Shown: positions 38,210 through 45,718 of the stretch, in pieces | How the letters are laid out: each line of letters starts with the position of its first letter | How positions within the stretch are numbered: the first letter of the stretch is position 1 | Assembly: GCF_003991425.1 (NCBI RefSeq) | Contig: NZ_CP034346.1 | Span: 1,525,501-1,589,500 of the forward strand | Source: Paenibacillus lutimineralis | Lineage (GTDB): Bacteria; Bacillota; Bacilli; Paenibacillales; Paenibacillaceae | DNA length: 64,000 nt | Direction of reading: 5' to 3' | The notes under the pieces: generated by a model | What the model saw: the letters and a program-made list of their open reading frames with translations, nothing else | Database searches by the model: none | What the model was told of the DNA's origin: nothing | Program-made: the position numbers and the translations under genes

Positions 38210-39844
38210 ATGAATTCATTATTCAAAAGTGCAGGGATTGTTGTGTTAGCTGGAGCATTTGTGCTTAGCGGATGTTCGGGAAACGGAAACAGCGGTAAGG
38301 GGTCAAATAATCAAGCAAATAGCTCGGTTCAAGACGCGAATTTCAACAAAACCGGTCTTCCGATCGTGAACGACCCTGTGACAATAAAAATGGTGTCCCC
38401 GAAAGCTGCATTGGCACCCGTGTTCTCGGAGATGGAAATCTTCAAGCGGCTGGAAAAGGAAACGAACGTGAAGATCAAATGGGAGAACATTCCTGACACC
38501 GATTATGCAGAAAAGAAAAACTTGTTAATCGCGAGCGAAGATTTGCCGGATGCCTTTTACGCAGCTGGATTTACCGATTATGAGCTAATCAATTACGGCA
38601 AAGACGGAACCATTATTCCGCTGGAGGATTTAATTGATCAATATGCGCCTAACTTGAAAGCGCTGCTTGAGCGCCGGCCTGACATCAAATCATCAATCAC
38701 GGCGCCCGATGGGCATATCTATGGGCTTCCGTCCTGGGAAGACAATAATCTCGGAACCAATCCTTTCTTTCACGTCATCAATAAAAGCTGGCTTGATAAG
38801 CTGGGTCTAAAAGTTCCGCAAACATTGGATGAATATACGGAAGCACTGCTTGCCTTTAAAACGCAGGATCCGAACGGCAATGGAAAGCAGGATGAAATCC
38901 CGCTCAGCTTTATGCACATGCAATGGTGTATGGATATTGCCGGAATTTTCGGTGCATTCGGACTTCCAGATAACCTCGAGCATCGGGTTGTCCGTGATGG
39001 AAAGGTGATTTTTACCGCCAATCAGCCTGAATATAAGGAAGCCCTGAAATATTTCAATGAAAAATGGTATAAACAAGGTCTGATTGATCCTGAATCCTTT
39101 ACCCAAGACGCTGCACAGTATCTGGCAAAAGGGAAAACGAAAGATGAGACGCTCGGATCTTATATCTGGTGGGAAATCGAAGAAGTTGTCGGAACTGAGC
39201 GCAGTAAGGATTATGTACTGTTGTCTCCGCTCAAGGGACCTAATGGAGATCAAACCATCGGACGCGCCAATGGCGGTGGTCCAGGGCGTGCTGCCTTTGT
39301 AATTACAAAAGAAGACAAAAACCCAGAAATCACAATGCGTTGGATCGATCAGCAATATGAACCTTACATGGCCGCTCAAATCCATTGGGGACCGCTGGAC
39401 GTTGTATTTAAGAAGGATGAAAACGGGAAATTGGTGAACTTGCCGCTTCCTGAGGGAACATCGGCTGGTGAGTTTCGTCAAAAGGTGGCCCCTGGTTCGG
39501 GCGGACCTGGCGTCATTACTTTTGAAGACTTCGGAAAAGTTGTAGATATGGAGCCGCGTGCCCAGCAGCGTGCTAAAGATCTTGAGCAATACTACAATGC
39601 CTACATGGAAAAGGAAAACTATCCAAGCATCTTCTTTGAACCAGAGGAATTGGACAAAATCAACAAGATTGAACCTGAATTAATTAAGTTTGTAAATACG
39701 CAAAGAGGTAAATTCATTGTTGACGGCAACGTGGATGAACAGTGGGACAGCTATGTTAAGACACTGGAGAAAATGGGCCTGAATGAATTAATGGAAATCT
39801 ATCAAACAGGACTGGATCGTTATAATGCAAATTTAAAACAATAA
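38210..39844 (+). CDS. Extracellular sugar-binding lipoprotein, LplA type
   Basis: A 544-residue lipoprotein with signal peptide and lipobox LSGC (Cys22), then a Gly/Ser/Asn linker. The size class and segments such as WLDKLGLKVPQTLDEYTEA and DPNGNGKQDEIPL match LplA/YtcQ-type oligosaccharide-binding proteins. GGGAGG lies 8 nt before the ATG. It is third in the fructan operon; the context suggests binding of levan- or inulin-type oligosaccharides, which the cytoplasmic GH32 enzymes encoded next would split after uptake. The two other binding proteins of this window belong to separate importers. Confidence 0.93.
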   Translation: MNSLFKSAGIVVLAGAFVLSGCSGNGNSGKGSNNQANSSVQDANFNKTGLPIVNDPVTIKMVSPKAALAPVFSEMEIFKRLEKETNVKIKWENIPDTDYAEKKNLLIASEDLPDAFYAAGFTDYELINYGKDGTIIPLEDLIDQYAPNLKALLERRPDIKSSITAPDGHIYGLPSWEDNNLGTNPFFHVINKSWLDKLGLKVPQTLDEYTEALLAFKTQDPNGNGKQDEIPLSFMHMQWCMDIAGIFGAFGLPDNLEHRVVRDGKVIFTANQPEYKEALKYFNEKWYKQGLIDPESFTQDAAQYLAKGKTKDETLGSYIWWEIEEVVGTERSKDYVLLSPLKGPNGDQTIGRANGGGPGRAAFVITKEDKNPEITMRWIDQQYEPYMAAQIHWGPLDVVFKKDENGKLVNLPLPEGTSAGEFRQKVAPGSGGPGVITFEDFGKVVDMEPRAQQRAKDLEQYYNAYMEKENYPSIFFEPEELDKINKIEPELIKFVNTQRGKFIVDGNVDEQWDSYVKTLEKMGLNELMEIYQTGLDRYNANLKQ

Positions 39845-39871
39845 ATACTAGATAATAGGTGGGGAGAAACT

Positions 39872-42340
39872 GTGCTTGATGTCATCGCTATTGGAGAAGT
39901 ATTAATAGATTTTACGCCGGCTGGTCGTTCAGCGAGAGGTAACGAGCAGTTTGAATGCAATCCTGGAGGGGCTCCGGCCAACGTAGCCGCTGCGTTATCC
40001 CGCCTGGGGGCCAGATCAGCACTGATTAGCAAGGTTGGAGCGGATCAATTCGGTTCCTTGCTGCACGATACCTTGCTTGGCATCGGGGTTGATGTGTCCG
40101 GAGTTTCTTATACAGATGAAGCAAGTACAACGCTGGCGTTTGTTCATCTGGATGACAAAGGAGATCGATCCTTCAGCTTCTTCCGGAAGCCGGGAGCGGA
40201 CACCTTCTTGCACGTAAAGGATGTTCCGCTGGAAATGCTTGAAACAAGCAGAGTCTTACATTATGGCACGTTATCCATGACCCATGAACCGGCCCGTACG
40301 GCAACAAGAACAGCAGTCCTTAAGGCTAAGGAAGCAGGAGTTCTGCTCTCGTTCGACCCGAATGTCCGCTTTGCGTTATGGGAAAGTAAAGAGGAAGCAA
40401 AGCAGAACATCCTTTGGGGCATGAAGCATGCGGATATCTTGAAAATATCGGAAGAAGAGCTTTCTTTTATAACGGGTACCAGCGATGTTGAAAAAGGCGC
40501 ATCGGAGCTGGCGCATCAATTTGATATCGGGTTGATCGTCGTTACTTTAGCGGAAAAAGGATGCTATTATCGTTTGTCGGGTCAGGAAGGATATGTGCCG
40601 GGGTTCGAAGTAAAGGTCATCGACACGACAGGGGCCGGAGATGCCTTTCTGGGCTGCTTATTGTATAAGATCCTCGAAACGGGAAGCTCTTTGAATGATC
40701 TGACCAACCAGCAAATCGTTAGCATGCTGACTTTTGCTAATGCCGGCGGAGCATTGGTAACAACACGGAAGGGAGCTCTTGGAGCAATGCCGACAACAGA
40801 AGAAATCAACCAGATGATAGAATCCAAGAAACAGAACATGGATGAACGTTTTAGACCGGGATTTCATTTTTCACCTCCATCCCACTGGTTGAACGACCCG
40901 AACGGATTGGTGTTTTACGAGGGAAGCTATCATTTATTTTATCAGCACCATCCTTACGGTAATAAATGGGGGCCGATGCATTGGGGCCATGCAATAAGCA
41001 AAGACCTGGTTCATTGGGAGCATCTGCCGATCGCTCTGTTCCCGGATGAGCACGGCGCCATTTTCTCTGGATGTTGTGTGGTGGATTGGAAGAATAGCAG
41101 CGGATTATTCGAAGATTCGCACGGATTGGTTGCGCTCTTTACCCATGCGGATACACATCCGGAGACCGGACAGCCGCGCCAGCGTCAAAGTTTGGCATAC
41201 AGCAGCGATAAAGGCCATACCTGGCACAAATATGAGGGGAATCCCGTGCTCTCAGAGGATGATCTGGTTGACTTCCGTGACCCGAAGGTATTCTGGCATG
41301 CACAAAGCGAGCGCTGGATTATGGTTATTGTGGCTGGAGATCATGTCCGATTCTATCAGTCCGAAAATCTGCGTGAGTGGTCGTTGACCAGTGAATTCGG
41401 TAAAGGAGTAGGTTCGCATGACGGAGTTTGGGAGTGCCCTGATCTGTTTGAATTGCCGATTGATGACACCGGTCGTTCCAAATGGGTGCTTATCATAAGC
41501 ATCGGCGATAATCCCGATTGTCCGGAAGGATCACGTACGCAATATTTTATCGGAGAGTTCGACGGAAAGTCTTTCATTAATGACAATACGGCCGATCATA
41601 TCATGTGGCTGGATTATGGCAGAGACAATTATGCAGGAGTCACCTGGTCGGATGTTCCTGAGCAAGACGGACGCCGCGTGATCATCGGGTGGATGAGTAA
41701 CTGGAAGTATGCCAACGAGACGCCTACCGGTGCCTGGAGAGGAGCTATGACGCTACCTCGCGCCTTGTCACTGACCGACCGGGACGGAAGTGTGACTTTG
41801 ACCCAAATGCCAGTCCGGGAATTGGAGCAACTGCGAAAAGGGTCCATCCGCTGGAATGACGTTACTATTAAACCGGAGGCTCCACTTTTGCAAAAGGTAA
41901 ATGAAGATTTGCTGGAAATTGAGGCAGATATCGATATCCGGACCAGCAAAGAGGTTCATATCAGGTTAAAATCTTCTGGGCAGAGTGAGGTTGTGATCGG
42001 ATACGATCCTGAGCGCCAATGGTTGTTCATCGATCGTTCAAAATCGGGGGTTACGGATTTCCACTCATTGTTTCCTACCAAGCACGGTGCCGGATTGGTT
42101 GCGTTGAACGATAAGATCAAGCTGCATATCTGGTTGGACCGCAATTCGGTTGAAGTGTATGCGAATCATGGCCTGGTTACGCTGACAGATCAAATCTTCC
42201 CTGACGCTCCGATTGAGCAGGTTGAGGTAAGCACGCAATCAGGGCAGGTTGTACTGCATTCGCTTCAGATTCATATGCTTAAATCCATTACTATTCCCGA
42301 TAGCACTGCTGAGCTGACTGTGGGGAGGGATAATGTATGA
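39872..42340 (+). CDS. Fused fructokinase (PfkB) and GH32 beta-fructofuranosidase
   Basis: An 822-residue cytoplasmic fusion. Residues 1 to about 315 are a PfkB-type fructokinase: VIAIGEVLIDFTP, NPGGAPANVAAALSRLG, and DTTGAGDAFLG with the likely catalytic Asp257. Residues about 328-822 are GH32: WLNDPNG with nucleophile Asp342, FRDPK (Asp470) and WECPDLFEL with acid/base Glu521, followed by the GH32 beta-sandwich. The GTG start has GGTGGGGAG before it. There is no signal peptide, so oligosaccharides are hydrolysed inside the cell and the fructose phosphorylated by the same protein (inference). Each half has the normal length of the stand-alone enzyme. The stop overlaps the next ATG (ATGA). 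The two functions are usually on separate proteins. Confidence 0.9.
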   Translation: MLDVIAIGEVLIDFTPAGRSARGNEQFECNPGGAPANVAAALSRLGARSALISKVGADQFGSLLHDTLLGIGVDVSGVSYTDEASTTLAFVHLDDKGDRSFSFFRKPGADTFLHVKDVPLEMLETSRVLHYGTLSMTHEPARTATRTAVLKAKEAGVLLSFDPNVRFALWESKEEAKQNILWGMKHADILKISEEELSFITGTSDVEKGASELAHQFDIGLIVVTLAEKGCYYRLSGQEGYVPGFEVKVIDTTGAGDAFLGCLLYKILETGSSLNDLTNQQIVSMLTFANAGGALVTTRKGALGAMPTTEEINQMIESKKQNMDERFRPGFHFSPPSHWLNDPNGLVFYEGSYHLFYQHHPYGNKWGPMHWGHAISKDLVHWEHLPIALFPDEHGAIFSGCCVVDWKNSSGLFEDSHGLVALFTHADTHPETGQPRQRQSLAYSSDKGHTWHKYEGNPVLSEDDLVDFRDPKVFWHAQSERWIMVIVAGDHVRFYQSENLREWSLTSEFGKGVGSHDGVWECPDLFELPIDDTGRSKWVLIISIGDNPDCPEGSRTQYFIGEFDGKSFINDNTADHIMWLDYGRDNYAGVTWSDVPEQDGRRVIIGWMSNWKYANETPTGAWRGAMTLPRALSLTDRDGSVTLTQMPVRELEQLRKGSIRWNDVTIKPEAPLLQKVNEDLLEIEADIDIRTSKEVHIRLKSSGQSEVVIGYDPERQWLFIDRSKSGVTDFHSLFPTKHGAGLVALNDKIKLHIWLDRNSVEVYANHGLVTLTDQIFPDAPIEQVEVSTQSGQVVLHSLQIHMLKSITIPDSTAELTVGRDNV

Positions 42341-44616
42341 GCTGCCCAGCGGATGACCATGGATTAATCATGCATTGGCCTTTTGATGAAGGAGCCGGAG
42401 CAAGCGCTCTGGAGAAAGTATCTCAAGTCCGGGATGAGATTCAGTACGTATTTAATCAAGCCGAATTTACCGAACCGACTGATCCGCAGTGGAGACAGGG
42501 AGTAATGGGAAGCGGGCTCCTGTTCGACGGTTACTCGACTTCTATTGCTCATACGGTCAAGGAGGGAACCACAACCAACGGGCGTGAACCTCTATCCGCC
42601 CTAAGTATCGGAGTATGGGTTGCTCCACGCACCTATGATTGGGGCTATGAAGGGAAGTTGGCGGCTATTGTCAACCGCCATAATATGGACTGCAGGCAGG
42701 GTTATCTGCTTGGCATGTTCCGACACGGCAGTTGGTCCTTTCAGGTGGGGCTTGAGGAAGGGAACTGGATGGAAATTTGGTCCCCGGACGGTCATGAGCT
42801 GCCCAAGAATGAATGGTCTTATTTAAACGCTGTATTCGATGGGAATCAGGGGGAAATCAAGCTGTATTTGAACGGGAGTGAAATTGCTTCGTCTTCTGTG
42901 CCTCGCGGTTCCCGCCTCGCCGAGGCAGCGGGCACGGATTTGCTCATTGGCAAAAATAATCACAGCAGCCAGTGGGGAGGAGTATTCAACCTCCAGATGT
43001 TTAGCGGTATCATTGATGATCTGAAAATATATAACCGGGCCTTAAGTGCAGAGGAAGTGGCTGCCTCTTACCGGCATGTGCTGGACGCCTCGCAAGGAGG
43101 TGCCAAGCCTCAACTTCAATATGACGAGATCAAGCTGGATCGGACACCTCTTATGCTAGATCGGCACAGACCGCAGTATCATGTCAGCCCACCCGCCCAT
43201 TGGATGAACGAACCGCATGCGCCGATCTATTTTGATGGGCAATATCATTTGTTCTATCAACATAACCCGTTAGGGCCGTTCTTTTATCAGATTCATTGGG
43301 GACATTGGGTAAGCAAGGATCTGGTGCATTGGCGTGATCTACCCGTAGCTCTGGCGCCGGAAAAGGATCAGCTTGCACCGGACGGAATCTGGTCGGGAAG
43401 CGCAGCTTATGATGCGGACGGTCTGCCTGTCCTGTTCTTTACGGCGGGGAATGACAGTGCTTCTCCAAATCAGAGCGTGGCGCTTGCCCGGAGTACTTAT
43501 ACCCGGGATGGTGACCCGGATCTGGTTCAATGGATCAAACATCCGGAGCCTTTGATTGTACAGGAGAAGGGAATGGGCGCATTCGGGGATTTTCGCGATC
43601 CGTTCGTTTGGAAAGATGATGACGGCTGGTATGCCCTGGTCGGATCGGGGATCGATGGCGAAGGTGGTGCCGCCTTGGCATTTGCGTCAAAAGATATGAT
43701 GAATTGGACGTACAAAGGGCCATTTTATCAAGCGGACATTCAGAAGTTCCCCTATCTTGGACCCATCTGGGAGCTCCCTGTCCTCCTTCCCCTTGGCACC
43801 GACAAGCAGGGTGAGAACAAGCATCTTTTACTGGTAAGCCCTGTCGGAAAAGGCGCCGATGTCGAGGTATTCTATTGGATCGGACAGTTAGACAAAGAAC
43901 GTCTCTCGTTCATTCCGGATCGGGAGGAGCCTGAACTGATTGATGTTGGCGATTTCCATTTTACCGGCCCGAGCGGAATGGTCGATCCGAAGACCGGCAG
44001 AAACATCGTCTTTACGATCGCCCAAGGCGACCGAACGTCCGAACTGGAGTATAAATCGGGCTGGGCTCATAACGCCGGCTTGCCATTGGGCGTGTATTTG
44101 CGGGATGATGGAAGGCTGGGAATCGAGCCGATTCAGGAACTTCAATCCCTGCGTGGTGCTAAGCGGATATCGTTCAGTGACAAGTCATTGACCGAGGCTA
44201 ATGAATTGTTAAGGGACGTTCAGGGTGACATGCTTGAGATTCAATTGGAACTGGAACCGGCTAGTGCCACACAACTCGGAATTAAGGTTCGGCGTACACC
44301 GGATGGAGAAGAGGAAAGTCTGCTGTATTATGATTTCAATGAAGCAAAACTCTTGGTAGATCGGACGAAAACGACGCTTCATCCAGGAGAAAAGTGCAGA
44401 GGAGTTCAAGGCGGTAAGCTGGAGCTGCCAGGTGAGAATTTGAAGCTTCACATCTATTTGGACCGCTCTATGGTCGAAGCCTATGCCAATGGATTGAAAA
44501 GTCTGACGACCCGGGTATATCCGAGCCGTGAGGACGCCTTGGGGCTAGAGATCTGGGGAGACGGCGAACTCGTTGTTAAATCTATGGAAGTATGGGATAT
44601 GCAGTCTATTTGGTAG
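42337..44616 (+). CDS. LamG-GH32 fructan hydrolase-like protein with altered nucleophile motif
   Basis: A 759-residue protein. Residues about 1-250 form a LamG/concanavalin-like sandwich (LIMHWPFDEGAGA, SIGVWVAPRTYDWGYEG, YNRALSAEEVAASY). Residues about 275-759 are GH32: WMNEPHAP, FRDPFVW (Asp421), IWELPVL (Glu479) and a C-terminal beta-sandwich. In GH32 the first motif is normally WMNDPNG, whose Asp is the nucleophile; here Glu292 stands in its place. Activity on a different substrate, or none, is possible. It has no signal peptide, unusual for a LamG protein. The ATG overlaps the upstream stop, and GGGGAGGGA gives a strong site. It ends the fructan operon. Confidence 0.85.
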   Translation: MSCPADDHGLIMHWPFDEGAGASALEKVSQVRDEIQYVFNQAEFTEPTDPQWRQGVMGSGLLFDGYSTSIAHTVKEGTTTNGREPLSALSIGVWVAPRTYDWGYEGKLAAIVNRHNMDCRQGYLLGMFRHGSWSFQVGLEEGNWMEIWSPDGHELPKNEWSYLNAVFDGNQGEIKLYLNGSEIASSSVPRGSRLAEAAGTDLLIGKNNHSSQWGGVFNLQMFSGIIDDLKIYNRALSAEEVAASYRHVLDASQGGAKPQLQYDEIKLDRTPLMLDRHRPQYHVSPPAHWMNEPHAPIYFDGQYHLFYQHNPLGPFFYQIHWGHWVSKDLVHWRDLPVALAPEKDQLAPDGIWSGSAAYDADGLPVLFFTAGNDSASPNQSVALARSTYTRDGDPDLVQWIKHPEPLIVQEKGMGAFGDFRDPFVWKDDDGWYALVGSGIDGEGGAALAFASKDMMNWTYKGPFYQADIQKFPYLGPIWELPVLLPLGTDKQGENKHLLLVSPVGKGADVEVFYWIGQLDKERLSFIPDREEPELIDVGDFHFTGPSGMVDPKTGRNIVFTIAQGDRTSELEYKSGWAHNAGLPLGVYLRDDGRLGIEPIQELQSLRGAKRISFSDKSLTEANELLRDVQGDMLEIQLELEPASATQLGIKVRRTPDGEEESLLYYDFNEAKLLVDRTKTTLHPGEKCRGVQGGKLELPGENLKLHIYLDRSMVEAYANGLKSLTTRVYPSREDALGLEIWGDGELVVKSMEVWDMQSIW

Positions 44617-44636
44617 AGAAGCGCTTAGGCGCTTCT
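44617..44636 (+). terminator. Short hairpin at the end of the fructan operon
   Basis: AGAAGCGC pairs perfectly with GCGCTTCT around a 4-nt loop. The following TGCCTG is not a T-run, so termination may be partial. A second small palindrome, AAAGCGCTTT, lies near 44690, just before the sigK fragment. Confidence 0.5.
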
Positions 44637-44704
44637 TGCCTGTAGACTTAGAGAGCAATATACATTCAGGAAGTTTACACTGCATATTAAAAGCGCTTTA
44701 TTAA

Positions 44705-45115
44705 AAAGGAACAAAGCTGGCGACCTTTGCGGCAAGATGTATAGAAAATGAGATACTAATGCATCTCCGATCACTGAAGAAAACCCGTAAGGATGTCTCG
44801 CTGCACGATCCGATCGGAACTGACAAAGAGGGGAATGAAATTACCCTTATCGATATCCTTGGAACAGAAGAGGACGATGTCGTTGACCGGGTTCAGCTTA
44901 AGATGGAGAAGAGCAAAATATATCAGAACCTTGATATTCTGGATTCCAGGAAACAGGAAGTCATCAAAGGAAGGTTTGGCCTCGAGCATGGAGGCGAGGA
45001 GCGAACCCAGCGTGAAATTGCCAGAGAGCTTGGGATCAGCCGCAGCTATGTGTCCCGAATCGAGAAGCGGGCTCTGATGAAGCTGTATCATGAATTTTAT
45101 AAATCGAAACGCTGA
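44705..45115 (+). pseudogene. Truncated second copy of sigK (3' part, SpoIIIC-like)
   Basis: This segment repeats sigK from [19 protein letters not shown] to the C-terminus, with a two-residue longer tail (KSKR). It aligns to 34327-34734 without gaps at a constant offset of 10,378 bp. My hand count gives about 34 differences in 405 bp, nearly all silent; the clear amino acid changes are Glu to Lys in DSRKQEV and Lys to Ser near the end. AATGA lies at 44747-44751. There is no region 2 and no promoter or ribosome site in view, so it should not give a working sigma factor by itself. A peptide from the ATG at 44759 (118 residues) would cover regions 3-4. It equals the spoIIIC half of a skin-split sigK. 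Confidence 0.9.
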
Positions 45116-45134
45116 ATAATAAGTTTATAGCTCT

Positions 45135-45171
45135 AAGGTTGCCATGTGTAAGAAGCATGGCAGCCTTTTTA
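45135..45171 (+). terminator. Intrinsic terminator after the sigK fragment
   Basis: AAGGTTGCCATG pairs with CATGGCAGCCTT (one G-T pair) followed by TTTTT. It suggests this was once the end of a transcribed sigK gene. Confidence 0.9.
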
Positions 45172-45718
45172 ATTTTGACAAATGACTTTACAATGCTATA
45201 CAGCTAACGGGGCAATGAGTATGAGTGATATAAAACTATAATCAAAGAGTTACAACCATTTATAAATACTGTATTCGTATAGTGTTAGCTTAGCGACCCT
45301 CAGCTCCTCGGGGTGAACGACTTCTCAGCTCTTTGGCATAAGGGCGAAGATCGAAAATGAATTCCTCAATTCTTGGGATTTTTGGTTTGGTCACCGAAAA
45401 ACTTTGCTCAGTTGGTGTAAAGTCCCTTTTTTATGCCTGAAAATCCTTGCCTATCAAGCTATCTAGTTAATGCAAAATGCTTAATTACTTTAAGAGCATA
45501 GGATAGGGTACTATAAATCTTTCAATTTTGTGAAAAATACAAAAATACCCAAAGAAATAAGTGATTTTATAGAAAATAAAGTAACAATTTTAATGTAAAC
45601 CCTTTATTATATATAGAAACCTATATTAGGGTCTAAATTCCTCGAATTTCCACTAATTAAAGATTCTTTTGTAAATGAGAGGCATGCCCATAAAACGATG
45701 AGTTGAAAGGACGATCCA
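45172..45718. other. AT-rich intergenic region and leader before the PKS operon
   Basis: No gene is recognised in about 550 bp. The first half has a GC-richer block around 45290-45360 with short CTCAGCTC repeats and an ACCC/GGGT mini-hairpin; the second half is strongly AT-rich (TATTATATATAG near 45605) and probably holds the promoter of the iorA-PKS operon. The long leader could carry transcription control, but no known riboswitch was recognised. Confidence 0.45.

Noticed and set aside
38807..39589. Long antisense frame opposite the binding lipoprotein gene (similar ones at 50769-51611, 59305-60051 and 60555-61475)
   Set aside because: Each lies wholly inside a well-supported gene on the other strand, has no ribosome site of note and no recognisable domain; such frames are codon-usage shadows.
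34735..44704. A phage-like or skin-type recombinase in the sigK-bounded island
   Set aside because: Every gene in the interval is regulatory, transport or GH32-related; no serine or tyrosine recombinase frame is present, so mobility can only be inferred from the flanks.
45290..45440. Possible riboswitch or RNA element before iorA
   Set aside because: Only weak small stems could be drawn and no known riboswitch core was recognised; kept as an unassigned leader.
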